A stretch of DNA of 64,000 nucleotides from Alphaproteobacteria bacterium. GTDB lineage: Bacteria > Myxococcota_A > UBA796 > GCA-2862545. The DNA lies in contig JACKEQ010000024.1 in NCBI GenBank assembly GCA_020632885.1, positions 24,095-88,094 of the forward strand, in the 5' to 3' direction. Positions 8,358-16,916 of this stretch are shown here, piece by piece. How positions within the stretch are numbered: position 1 is the stretch's first letter; every line of letters begins with the position of its first letter. The translations under genes and the position numbers were made by a program. The notes beneath the pieces were generated by a model that was given only the letters and a program-made list of their open reading frames with translations, had not been told where the DNA came from and searched no databases.

Positions 8358-10036
8358 CCCGCTTCGCGACCGCCCTCGCCGCCCTCGCCCTCGTCGGCTG
8401 CGGGGGGAGCGACTCCGGACAGCCCCAGGGCGACGGCGGAGAGAACGCCAAGCGCTGGCCCACCCAGGACACCCTGGTGATCGCGTCGCAGGCGGACATC
8501 GGATCGCTCATCCCGGTGAAGCCGCGCACGGCCACCGACAGCTTCATCATGGCCAACCTCGCCATCGAGACCATCGACAGCGACTTCGACTGCTCGCTCA
8601 AGAAGCGGGAGGGCCTCGCCAAGTCGTGGGAGTGGTCGGACGACGGCAAGAAGATCACCATCAAGCTCCACGAGGGTGTCACGTGGGAGGACGGGGAGCC
8701 CGTCACCGCGGACGACATCAAGTTCTCCTACGAGCTGGCCGCGAACCCCAACGTCGCGAGCCCCCGCCTCGGCTACCTCGAGTACCTGAAGCCCGACGCG
8801 AACCCGCGGGTCATCGACGACCACACGCTCGAGTTCGAGTTCACCCGCGCCTACGATCGCGACGCCCAGGCCGCCCACGTGAGCCTGGAGGCGATGCCGC
8901 GCCACATCCTGGGCTCGGCGGATCCCGGCACCCTCGAGGGGCACCCGTTCGCCACCAACCCCACGTTCTTCGGCCCGTGGCGCCTGGCGAAACACATCCC
9001 CAACCAGTCCGTGATCCTCGAGCCCAACTGGAAGTACACGGGCCCCGAGTACCGGAAGCCCAAGCTCGACCGCGTCGTGTTCAAGGTGATCCCCGAGTAC
9101 TCGGCGCGCATCATCGCCCTCGAGAAGGGCGACGTGGACCTCGTCGAGAACCTCACGATCGCGGACGTCGACCGCCTCCGGAAGGAGCACCCGGACGACC
9201 TCGACATCAAGCTCCGCGGCTACCGCGCCATGGACTACGTCGGCTGGAACGGCACCAAGTTCGCGCCCTTCAACGACATCAAGGTGCGTCAGGCCCTCGC
9301 CCACGCGGTGGACCGCGACCGCATCATGAAGAAGATCCTCACCGGTGAGGACGGCACGCTCTACGCCAAGCCCGCCGTGGGCACCATCACGCCCGAGCTG
9401 TGCGGCGTGCACAACGACGACATCGTGCCGCTCGCCTACGATCCCGAGAAGGCGAAGGGTCTCCTCGCGGAGGCCGGCTGGACCGACTCCGACGGGGACG
9501 GCTGGCTCGACAAGGACGGCCAGAAGTTCGCGTTCACCATGGTCACCAACCAGGGCAACAAGCGTCGTGGCGACACCGCTGTCGAGATCCAGGCGGACCT
9601 GAAGAAGATCGGCATCGACATGTCCCTCGACACGAAGGAGTCCAACACCTTCTTCGAGCGCGTCGAGCACCGTGAGTACGAGGCGTTCCTGGCGGGCTGG
9701 TCGGCGAGCCTGTTCATCGATCCGTCCACCATCTGGGGCACCGAGACCCTGCCGGACCGCCCGCGGCCCTACAACCACACGCTCTACTCGAACGCCGAGG
9801 TGGACGCGCTCATCTCGCAGGGCCTGAACACGCCGGATCCCCGCGAGGCCGCCCCGATCTGGAAGGACCTCCAGGCGAAGATCTACGCGGACCAGCCCTA
9901 CCTGTTCCTCTGGTGGCTGAACATCCCCGTGGCCATCCACAAGCGCTTCGAGGGCGAGAAGATCAACGTCCTCTCCCCCTACCAGGACCTGCACGAATGG
10001 TACGTGCCCGCCGACAAGGTGAAGTACAAGCGGTGA
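8354..10036 (+). CDS. Peptide/oligopeptide ABC transporter binding lipoprotein
   Basis: A 560-residue substrate-binding protein of the SBP_bac_5 (DppA/OppA) family, which captures peptides or similar solutes in the periplasm and hands them to the membrane permeases. The N-terminus MTRFATALAALALVGCGG is a lipoprotein signal peptide with Cys16 as the lipidation site, followed by a Gly/Asp linker. Family signatures include the SWEWSDDGKKITIKLHEGVTWEDGEP segment near residues 94-119 (quoted in parts across the motif), VRQALAHAVDRDRI, and the C-terminal lobe. The ATG overlaps the prmC stop. The two permease genes follow directly; no ATPase genes of the DppD/DppF type are in the window, so these must be elsewhere. 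Confidence 0.93.
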   Translation: MTRFATALAALALVGCGGSDSGQPQGDGGENAKRWPTQDTLVIASQADIGSLIPVKPRTATDSFIMANLAIETIDSDFDCSLKKREGLAKSWEWSDDGKKITIKLHEGVTWEDGEPVTADDIKFSYELAANPNVASPRLGYLEYLKPDANPRVIDDHTLEFEFTRAYDRDAQAAHVSLEAMPRHILGSADPGTLEGHPFATNPTFFGPWRLAKHIPNQSVILEPNWKYTGPEYRKPKLDRVVFKVIPEYSARIIALEKGDVDLVENLTIADVDRLRKEHPDDLDIKLRGYRAMDYVGWNGTKFAPFNDIKVRQALAHAVDRDRIMKKILTGEDGTLYAKPAVGTITPELCGVHNDDIVPLAYDPEKAKGLLAEAGWTDSDGDGWLDKDGQKFAFTMVTNQGNKRRGDTAVEIQADLKKIGIDMSLDTKESNTFFERVEHREYEAFLAGWSASLFIDPSTIWGTETLPDRPRPYNHTLYSNAEVDALISQGLNTPDPREAAPIWKDLQAKIYADQPYLFLWWLNIPVAIHKRFEGEKINVLSPYQDLHEWYVPADKVKYKR

Positions 10037-10061
10037 GCGCCGTGATCGCTGGAGGGCGCCC

Positions 10062-11192
10062 ATGAGCGCGGAGCCCCAGGTCGGCGCGCTGCTCGGCATC
10101 CTGGGCTTCGTCGCGATCCTGCTGGTCTTCGCGAGGATCGGCGGGGTCTCGATGACCTATGCGATGAAGCGGATCGGCATGGCCGTCCCGCTCGTGTTCG
10201 CCGTGGTCACCTTCATCTTCATCCTCCTCGAGCTCGCGCCCGGCGACGCGTCCACCAAGTTCCTGAACCCGGACTTCCCGCCCGAGGTCCGGCAGATGGT
10301 GATCGCCAAGTATGGGCTCGACAAGCCGGCTATCACCCGGTACTTCATCATGATGGGCAACCTGGCCGTGCTCGACTTCGGCCGGTCCATCAGCGCCGAG
10401 CGGCCCGTGTGGGACCTCGTGCGCACGGCGCTCCCCAACACCGTGATGCTCTCCGGGGTCACGCTGGCCGTGGCCTACCCGCTCGGCATCGTGCTCGGCA
10501 TCGTCCAGGCCGTGCGCCAGGGCAAGCCCACCGACACCGCGATCAGCATCGCGAGCCTCACGTTCTTCAGCATGCCGAGCTTCTGGTTCGCGATGATGCT
10601 GCAGCTCTTCGTGGCCTACTACTTCAGCACCTGGATCACCGGGATGATCGACGCCGGCACCCTCCCGGGGTTCTTCAGCGTGTTCGACTTCGACGTGACG
10701 GGCATGAACAGCAACGAGATCCAGATGGCCATGGCCGTCGGAGACGACGTGTCGTGGCTCGAGTGGGCCGGCGACGTCGGGCACCACCTCCTGCTGCCCG
10801 GTGTCGCCATGGGGGTCGCGGGCTCGGCCAGCGCGGCCCGCTACATGCGCTCCAGCCTCCTCGAGGTCATCCGGCAGGACTACATCCGCACGGCCCGAGC
10901 CAAGGGCCTCTCCGAGCGGGTGGTCATCCTGAAGCACGCGATGCGCAACGCGCTCCTGCCCATCATCACGCTCATGGGCCTGTCCATCCCGTTCATGTTC
11001 AGCGGGTCGGTGCTCGTGGAGCAGGTGTTCTCCTGGCCCGGCATGGGCCAGCTCATCGTGCAGTCGATCTTCAACCAGGACACCCCGACCATCGTGGCCT
11101 GCTTCTTCGTCTCCACGCTGCTGGTGGTCACCGGCAACCTCGTGGCCGACCTCTCCTACGCGATGGTCGATCCCCGCATCCGGTACGACTGA
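10062..11192 (+). CDS. ABC importer permease, DppB/OppB type
   Basis: Integral inner-membrane subunit of a peptide-type ABC importer, 376 residues. After an extra first hydrophobic helix (residues 8-28) comes the DppB-like start with AVVTFIFILLELAPGD. The later half carries the permease EAA loop that contacts the ATPases: EVIRQDYIRTARAKGLSERV followed by HAMRNALLPIITLMG. A loop of about 50 residues between two membrane segments (around 190-240) is longer than usual. Starts 25 nt after the binding-protein gene; its stop overlaps the next ATG (TGATG). Confidence 0.92.
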   Translation: MSAEPQVGALLGILGFVAILLVFARIGGVSMTYAMKRIGMAVPLVFAVVTFIFILLELAPGDASTKFLNPDFPPEVRQMVIAKYGLDKPAITRYFIMMGNLAVLDFGRSISAERPVWDLVRTALPNTVMLSGVTLAVAYPLGIVLGIVQAVRQGKPTDTAISIASLTFFSMPSFWFAMMLQLFVAYYFSTWITGMIDAGTLPGFFSVFDFDVTGMNSNEIQMAMAVGDDVSWLEWAGDVGHHLLLPGVAMGVAGSASAARYMRSSLLEVIRQDYIRTARAKGLSERVVILKHAMRNALLPIITLMGLSIPFMFSGSVLVEQVFSWPGMGQLIVQSIFNQDTPTIVACFFVSTLLVVTGNLVADLSYAMVDPRIRYD

Positions 11193-12412
11193 TGACCGCG
11201 ATCGTGAAGCAGGAACGCACCCCGGAGCCCCCGCAGACGCGGGCCGGATACGTGTTCCCGGGGCTCGGTCACCTCCTCGTGGGCGAGATCGTGCACGGCG
11301 TCGGGCTCATGAGCCTCACGGGCCTCGTGCTGATCGCGGCCGTGTCGGGGCTGCCGAGCGTCGTGTCGATCATCGCGACGCCCTCGGGCCTCAGCAAGCA
11401 CGGGCTCATCGCGCTCGTCACGCTGGTCGTCAGCGTCGGGCTCCTCTGGCGCACGGCCCACCTCCGGGCCAACCCGCGCGAGCTCTCGGAGATGGAGTTC
11501 AACAGCAACCGCGAGGTCTTCCTCCGGATGATGCGCCGGCACACCACCGGGATGCTCGGCTGGTACGGCGCGCTGTTCTTCATGCTCCTCACGCTCCTCA
11601 CGCCGTTCCTGGCCCCCTTCGACCCCGACACCATCGACGTCGGGCCCACGGTCCTGGCGCCCGGCTGGTGGCAGCACGTCGGGCACGTGCTCGGGTTCCG
11701 CGCCGAGGCCGCCACGCACGGGTTCTTCGAGTACCTGATGGGCACCGACGAGCGCGGCCGTGACGTGTTCTCGCGCCTCCTCTACGGCGCCCGCATCTCC
11801 CTGTTCATCGGCTTCCTGTCCGTGTCCATCGCCGCCACCATCGGCACGAGCATCGGGGCGGCGGCCGGCTACCTCGGCGGCTGGATCGACCGCGGGCTCA
11901 TGTGGGTGGTCGACTTCCTGCTCGCCATGCCGCGCCTCATCCTGCTCCTCGCGGTCGTCGGCATCGTCGACGTCGGTGGCGTCTGGCGGCTGTTCCTCAT
12001 CATCTGCATCCTGGCGCTCACCGGCTGGATGACGGTGGCCCGGATCGTCCGCTCCCAGGTGCTCTCGCTCAAGCAGCAGGACTTCATCCAGGCGGCGCGT
12101 GCGCTCGGCTACTCGCCCACCCGCATCGTGTTCCGCCACCTCGTACCCAACGCCATGGCGCCCGTCATCGTGTACTGCTCGCTCGCCATCGGCGGCACGA
12201 TGCTCGCGGAGGCCGGCCTGTCCTTCCTCGGGCTCGGCGTGCAGCCCCCCACGTCCACCTGGGGCGTGCTCGTGAACGAGGGCCGCGACCCGCTGCGCCA
12301 GGCGCCCTGGATCTCCCTGTTCCCCGGCATCGCGATCATGCTCGCGGTCATGTGCTTCAACCTCGTGGGCGACGGCCTGCGCGACGCCCTCGACCCCAAG
12401 CAGCGCACATGA
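11192..12412 (+). CDS. ABC importer permease, DppC/OppC type, with N-terminal membrane extension
   Basis: Second permease of the importer, 406 residues against about 300 for typical DppC. Residues about 170-400 are a standard DppC: GTDERGRDVFSRLLYGARIS, then the EAA loop (SLKQQDFIQAARALGYSPT) and the conserved GLSFLGLGVQPPTSTWG near the C-terminus. The first ~100 residues add two or three extra hydrophobic stretches (for example GLVLIAAVSGLPSVVSIIA) before the normal first helix. The start overlaps the DppB stop by one base, and the stop overlaps the start of the TPR gene, so the cluster is one operon. Confidence 0.9.
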   Translation: MTAIVKQERTPEPPQTRAGYVFPGLGHLLVGEIVHGVGLMSLTGLVLIAAVSGLPSVVSIIATPSGLSKHGLIALVTLVVSVGLLWRTAHLRANPRELSEMEFNSNREVFLRMMRRHTTGMLGWYGALFFMLLTLLTPFLAPFDPDTIDVGPTVLAPGWWQHVGHVLGFRAEAATHGFFEYLMGTDERGRDVFSRLLYGARISLFIGFLSVSIAATIGTSIGAAAGYLGGWIDRGLMWVVDFLLAMPRLILLLAVVGIVDVGGVWRLFLIICILALTGWMTVARIVRSQVLSLKQQDFIQAARALGYSPTRIVFRHLVPNAMAPVIVYCSLAIGGTMLAEAGLSFLGLGVQPPTSTWGVLVNEGRDPLRQAPWISLFPGIAIMLAVMCFNLVGDGLRDALDPKQRT

Positions 12413-13755
12413 CCCCGCGCGAGCAGGCCGCGGCGCGCGTCGCCCGTCTGTTCGACGACGAAGGGGCCGCCGTGCTCGCGGAGGGCGGCGACCACCCCAC
12501 CTGGGAGATGGCTCTCGCCAGCCTCCCCGACGCCCTGTTCGAGGTCGGCGAGAAGCCCCCCGTCCAGCTCCTCACGCTCGCGCGCGACCTCTGGAGCCGG
12601 CAGGGTGACCTCCGCATGGCCACGGCCGTCACACGCGGGCTCATCCGTGTGCTCGTCGACCGCGTGGGTCACGATCACCCCGACACCCTCGCCCAGCTCG
12701 GCGCGCTCGGGGCCCTCGCCCTGCGCGCGGGCCGCAACGACGAGGGCGCCGAGATGCTCCAGCAGGCCTACCAGGGGCTGCGGAGCACCGTCGGGGGCCG
12801 CGACATGCGGCTCGCCGTCGTGGCGGGCAACCTCGGGCTCCACCAGGCCCGCACGGGCGACTTCGAGTCCGCGGAGCACTGCCTCGCCGTCGCCCTGAAG
12901 ATCCGCCGTGCGGAGGCCCCCGAGACCGTCGCGCGCGTGGCCGGGCAGCTCGGAGAGGTCCAGCTCAGGCTCGGCAGGATCGACGAGGGGCTCGACACCC
13001 TCGAGGTCGCCTGGCTCGCCGATCTCGACACCGTGGGCGAGCACCACCCCGACACCCTCCGACGCCAGCTCCAGCTCGCCCAGGCCCTCTCCAGGGCCGG
13101 CAAGCACCGCAAGGCCGTGCCGCTCTGGCGGGGCCTGGATGCCGTGGTGCGGGCGAGCGGGCACGGCGAGCGCATGGCCGAGATCGGCTTCGAGCTCGGC
13201 CGGGCGCTCCTGCACGTCCACAAGCGCGAGGAGGGCATCCGGCGCATGCGGGAGGCCCTGAAGTGGACCCGCCAGGCATCCGAGGGCGGCGCGCCCCACC
13301 CCGAGCTCGCCAGCCGTCTCACGACCTGGGCGGAGCTCGAGATCCAGAACGGCCGGCCCCACGACGCCGAGGGTCTGCTGCGCGAGGCTGTGGAGGTCGA
13401 GAGCCGGGTGAGCGGCGAGGCCAGCGCGAACACCGCCCGTCGCTGCGCGTCCCTCGGCACGCTGCTCGCGCGCATGGGCCAGACCGACGAGGCCATGGGC
13501 TACCTCGCCAACGCCGCCTCCCTGCTCGTGGGCACGGAGGGGGCCGACGACCCGAGCGCCATCGCCGCCGTCGAGGCCACGCTGGGACTGGTGGCCACCA
13601 AGGTCGAGGAGCTGATCGCCCAGCGCGACAAGGACGGCGCTGCCGTGATGATCAACCAGGCCATCACCACCTACGGCCCCGCGGTGGGGTTCGATCACCG
13701 TGGTCTCGGCGTGCTCCGCACCCTGGCGTCCAACCATCGGATCAAGCTGGGCTGA
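12409..13755 (+). CDS. TPR-repeat protein
   Basis: A 448-residue soluble protein without signal peptide, made largely of tetratricopeptide-like helical pairs. Recurrent units include HPDTLAQLGALGALALRAGR, AVVAGNLGLHQARTGDFESA and HPDTLRRQLQLAQALSRAGK, with the typical G/Y/A spacing of about 42 residues. The repeat style (HPDTL... LG L) is the same as in TPR_12-type proteins that act as protein-binding scaffolds. The ATGA overlap with the permease gene suggests co-expression with the importer, but no partner can be named. Ends about 100 bp before a secreted-protein gene. Confidence 0.8.
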   Translation: MTPREQAAARVARLFDDEGAAVLAEGGDHPTWEMALASLPDALFEVGEKPPVQLLTLARDLWSRQGDLRMATAVTRGLIRVLVDRVGHDHPDTLAQLGALGALALRAGRNDEGAEMLQQAYQGLRSTVGGRDMRLAVVAGNLGLHQARTGDFESAEHCLAVALKIRRAEAPETVARVAGQLGEVQLRLGRIDEGLDTLEVAWLADLDTVGEHHPDTLRRQLQLAQALSRAGKHRKAVPLWRGLDAVVRASGHGERMAEIGFELGRALLHVHKREEGIRRMREALKWTRQASEGGAPHPELASRLTTWAELEIQNGRPHDAEGLLREAVEVESRVSGEASANTARRCASLGTLLARMGQTDEAMGYLANAASLLVGTEGADDPSAIAAVEATLGLVATKVEELIAQRDKDGAAVMINQAITTYGPAVGFDHRGLGVLRTLASNHRIKLG

Positions 13756-13856
13756 CGGGCTGAATACGGTCCGGGGCCCGATCGTCTGTCGGACGCTGGA
13801 ATGCCGACACCCGTTGGGGTGTAGGATGAGGACCACGTGAACCAAGGGGACCCCAC

Positions 13857-14255
13857 ATGCTCACCGCCCTCGGCCTCGTCGCCGCCCTGAACACCGCCCA
13901 CGCCGACGAGGCGCTCGACAAGCGCATCGAGGCCGCCATCGTCGACACCATCAAGATGACCACGGCCGGCGAGAAGGACCAGTGGCTCGAGAAGTACTGC
14001 GACCCCAAGCGCTGTCGCGACAAGGCGTCTCTCGAGGACATGAAGGCCTACCAGCTCGAGTCCGCGCGCAAGTACAGCCAGGCGTGCCTCGTGAACGACG
14101 GCGTCGAGGTGAAGCAGAAGAAGGGCGACGTCGCCACCGACCCCGAGGGCTCCCTCTGGTACCTGAAGTGCACCGGCCGCGCCCTCGGCGTGCCGATCCG
14201 CATGCGCTGGGACCAGGAAGCCGACCGCATCTGGTTCGTCCAGCTCTCTTTCTGA
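13857..14255 (+). CDS. Small secreted protein of unknown function
   Basis: A 132-residue product with a short signal peptide (MLTALGLVAALNTAHADEAL, likely cleavage after AHA) and a mature domain with three Cys (in EKYCDPKRCRDK and SQACLVND) plus LKCTGRA, so one or two disulfides are possible. It is hydrophilic and probably periplasmic. I do not recognise the family. The ATG follows AAGGGGA at a good distance. It ends 3 nt before the convergent retropepsin-like gene on the minus strand. Confidence 0.7.
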   Translation: MLTALGLVAALNTAHADEALDKRIEAAIVDTIKMTTAGEKDQWLEKYCDPKRCRDKASLEDMKAYQLESARKYSQACLVNDGVEVKQKKGDVATDPEGSLWYLKCTGRALGVPIRMRWDQEADRIWFVQLSF

Positions 14256-14258
14256 ACC

Positions 14259-14690
14259 TCAGCGTCGTCGGCGCTGAGCTCGTACGGGCGGCGGCAGGGT
14301 GAGCTCGAAGGCACCCGCCGGCCCGTCGCACACGAGCCTGCAGGTCTCGAGGAAGTCCCAGCCCAGCAGGCACAGCACGTCGAGGCCCGGCACCTTCGCG
14401 CGGATGCCGGGCACCTCGATCATGTCGAGGGCGAAGATCCGCCCGTCGCCGACGATCTCCACGTGCACCGTGCGGAGCGCCGCCAGCGAGCGACCTCCGT
14501 CCGCGTTCACCCCGGCCCACTCGGCCGCCCCGGGGCTCGGCAGGCCGCGCGCGAGCTCCCGGTCCACCACCGACATCGAGGCGCCCGTGTCGAGGAGCGC
14601 CAGTCCCGGTCGTCCCGCGACCACGGCCCGCACCACGGGCCCGCTGCCCGGCATGAGGAGCCCGCGGACGGTGGGCCGGGCAGGCTGCAC
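14259..14690 (-). CDS. Retropepsin-like aspartyl protease domain protein
   Basis: A 143-residue single-domain protein with the hallmarks of retroviral-type aspartic proteases: the catalytic GLALLDTGASMSVVD loop (Asp34-Thr-Gly-Ala-Ser) and the downstream hydrophobic-Gly motif VLCLLGWDFLET. Such one-domain proteins must dimerise to be active; bacterial members are membrane-linked or soluble proteases of largely unknown substrate. The start chosen is GTG, 6 nt after the moaA stop; an ATG 12 codons further in is an alternative. The gene is third in an apparent apbC-moaA-retropepsin operon. No signal peptide is visible, so a cytoplasmic location is likely. Confidence 0.75.
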   Translation of the reverse strand: MQPARPTVRGLLMPGSGPVVRAVVAGRPGLALLDTGASMSVVDRELARGLPSPGAAEWAGVNADGGRSLAALRTVHVEIVGDGRIFALDMIEVPGIRAKVPGLDVLCLLGWDFLETCRLVCDGPAGAFELTLPPPVRAQRRRR

Positions 14691-14695
14691 GGGCG

Positions 14696-15721
14696 CTAGC
14701 CGCCCACGCGGGTCATCACGCCCTCGAAGGCCCTGAAGTCGCCGTCCAGGTGAGCCTCGTGGCCCGCGACCTTGCCCCAGAGCTGCGCGCGGATGGCGGC
14801 CTCCAGCCCCGTGTCGTCGACCCCCGAGCGCAGCAGGTCGCGCAGGTTGGGCGCCCGGTCGCGCGAGAGGCACGTGCGCAGGCTCCCGTCCGCCTGGAGC
14901 CGGAGGCGGTTGCACGCGTCGCAGAAGTGCTCGGTGATCGGGCTGATGAAGCCCACCACGAGGCCGTTGTCGAGCCTCCAGTCGCGCGAGGGCCCTCCAC
15001 CCTGGGCGGGTACCGGCGTCATGCCGTAGCGGGCCTCCAGGCGCTCGCGGAGCACCCTGGCGGGCACGTGCCGGCGCTGGCCTCCGTTGCCCCCGAAGGG
15101 CATGTACTCGATGAAGCGCACCTGTGTGCCCGGCCGGGCCGCGAAGTGCTCCACCATGCGCTCCACCTCGTGCTCGTTCTCGCCGCCGATCACCACGCAG
15201 TTGATCTTCACCGGACGGAGCCCGAGCTCGAGGGCCCGATCGATGGACGCCAGCACCCGATCGAGCCGTCCGCCGCGCGTGATGCGGGCGAACAGCTCCG
15301 GATCCAGGGCGTCCAGCGACACGTTGATGCGCGTGAGGCCCGCCCGGACGAGCGCGTCGGCCTTCTGCGCGAACGCGTGGCCGTTCGTGGTCATCGCCAC
15401 GTCCTCGATGCCCGGGGTGGACGCGATGCGCTCCACGAGCTGCTCGATGTCGCGGCGGAGGGTGGGCTCACCGCCCGTCAGCCGCACACGACGCACGCCC
15501 ATGCGGGCGAACGCCCCCACGATGCGCGCGTGCTCCTCGTACGACAGCAGATGCTCGCGCGGCAGCCACTCCAGGCCCTCCGCCGGCATGCAGTACGTGC
15601 AGCGGAAGTTGCAGCGGTCCGTCACGCTCACCCGCAGGTAGGTGTGCACGCGGCCGAAGCGGTCCACCAGGGGACCCTCGGCCGGCATGCGCGCACCCTC
15701 CACGGGCTCGAGCAGGGCCAT
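14696..15721 (-). CDS. moaA: GTP 3',8-cyclase MoaA (molybdenum cofactor synthesis)
   Basis: Radical SAM enzyme that converts GTP to 3',8-cyclo-GTP, the first step of molybdopterin synthesis. The 341-residue product has the N-terminal [4Fe-4S] motif with Cys37, Cys41 and Cys44 (DRCNFRCTYCMPAEG), the GGEPTLRRDI strand, a C-terminal second cluster (EHFCDACNRLRLQADG, then RTCL), and the terminal double glycine (MTRVGG) that MoaA requires. Its ATG overlaps the stop of the Mrp gene (ATGA). MoaC, MoaB and MoeA are not in the window. Confidence 0.96.
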   Translation of the reverse strand: MALLEPVEGARMPAEGPLVDRFGRVHTYLRVSVTDRCNFRCTYCMPAEGLEWLPREHLLSYEEHARIVGAFARMGVRRVRLTGGEPTLRRDIEQLVERIASTPGIEDVAMTTNGHAFAQKADALVRAGLTRINVSLDALDPELFARITRGGRLDRVLASIDRALELGLRPVKINCVVIGGENEHEVERMVEHFAARPGTQVRFIEYMPFGGNGGQRRHVPARVLRERLEARYGMTPVPAQGGGPSRDWRLDNGLVVGFISPITEHFCDACNRLRLQADGSLRTCLSRDRAPNLRDLLRSGVDDTGLEAAIRAQLWGKVAGHEAHLDGDFRAFEGVMTRVGG

Positions 15722-16821
15722 CAGACCGGCAGCTTCGCCGCGACCCGACGGGCCAGCTCCACGAACACCGCCTCGGAGCCGTCCGACTCGAGCGCCGCCG
15801 GCAGACCCTTGTCGCCGCCCTTCCGGATGGCCGTCTGGAGCGGGATCTGGGCCAGCACGTCGGTGCCGTAGCGCTCCGCCACCCGGATGCCGCCGCCCTC
15901 GCCGAACACGTAGTCGCGCGTGCCGTCGGGCAGCTCGTACCAGGCCATGTTCTCCACGAGGCCGAGGAGCGGCACGTCGAGCTTCTGGAACATCGTGATC
16001 CCGCGGATGGCGTCGCCCAGCGCGACGTCCTGCGGGGTGGTCACGATCACCGCGCCGGCGAGCGGGACGGCCTGGATCAGCGAGAGCTGCGCGTCACCCG
16101 TGCCGGGCGGGAGGTCGACGATCAGGTAGTCCGTGCCGTTCCAGCGGGTCTGCTGGAGGAACTGGCGGAGCGCGCTCATCACCATGGGACCGCGCCAGAT
16201 CATCGCCTCGTTCTCGTCCACGAGCATGCCCATGGACATGCAGCGCACGCCGTAGCTGTTCACGGGCACGATGCGCTTCTCGGCGTCCACGATGGGCCGG
16301 CTGTGCACGTTCATCATGCGCGGCACGCTCGGGCCGTGCACGTCGGCGTCGATCAGGCCCACCTGGAACCCGAGCTTCTGGAGCCCGATGGCGAGGTTGG
16401 TGGAGATCGTGGACTTGCCCACGCCGCCCTTCCCGCTGGCGACGGCCACGATGTGCTTCACGCCGGGGAGCTGCTGCTTCTCGATGGGGCCGCCGTGGGG
16501 CGCCACGCCGCCACCGCTCATCCCCGGGACGGGATCCGTGCCGGGCGCCTTCTTGAACGACGGCTTCGGCGCCTCCATCGGCATCACGAGCACCTTGCCG
16601 TCGTAGCCCGCACCCTTGAGGTTCGCGCGCAGGGCGGCCTCGATGGACGCGCGGTCCTCCGCCGTGTGGTCGGAGTCCCACACCACGGAGAGCTGGAGCC
16701 CTCCGGGGGTGACCTTGCTCTCACGGATGATCTTCGCCAGCCACACGCTCCGCCCGCTCACCGGGTCGCGCACCCGCGTGGCTGCGGGCTCCACGAGCTT
16801 GAGCGGATCCATCTCTGCCAT
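15721..16821 (-). CDS. apbC: Mrp/ApbC family Fe-S cluster carrier ATPase
   Basis: P-loop ATPase that carries Fe-S clusters to apo-proteins; cytoplasmic. The 366-residue protein has an N-terminal MIP18-like domain (about 1-80), a linker, and the Mrp ATPase core: SGKGGVGKST (129-138, deviant Walker A), LIDADVHGPSVPRMM, and YLIVDLPPGTGDAQLS. The CxxC pair that usually follows NM in Mrp/Nbp35 is missing: here the segment is VENMAWYELPDGTRDYVFGE, similar to the Cys-less form known in mycobacterial Mrp. The ATG at 16821 is chosen because GGAGGAAGC sits directly upstream; an in-frame extension to 16890 lacks such a site. Coupled to moaA, itself an Fe-S enzyme. Confidence 0.92.
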   Translation of the reverse strand: MAEMDPLKLVEPAATRVRDPVSGRSVWLAKIIRESKVTPGGLQLSVVWDSDHTAEDRASIEAALRANLKGAGYDGKVLVMPMEAPKPSFKKAPGTDPVPGMSGGGVAPHGGPIEKQQLPGVKHIVAVASGKGGVGKSTISTNLAIGLQKLGFQVGLIDADVHGPSVPRMMNVHSRPIVDAEKRIVPVNSYGVRCMSMGMLVDENEAMIWRGPMVMSALRQFLQQTRWNGTDYLIVDLPPGTGDAQLSLIQAVPLAGAVIVTTPQDVALGDAIRGITMFQKLDVPLLGLVENMAWYELPDGTRDYVFGEGGGIRVAERYGTDVLAQIPLQTAIRKGGDKGLPAALESDGSEAVFVELARRVAAKLPV

Positions 16822-16916
16822 GCTTCCTCCGGGACGCAGTCCTAACTCCGGGACGCGACCGCGGCGCGGATTGCGCTCCGTACCGACCACCGGGTACCCT
16901 TCCGGGCGGAGGAACC

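Noticed and set aside
16822..16890. N-terminal extension of the Mrp gene to 16890
   Set aside because: GGAGGAAGC directly before the ATG at 16821 and the standard Mrp N-terminus support the shorter form.
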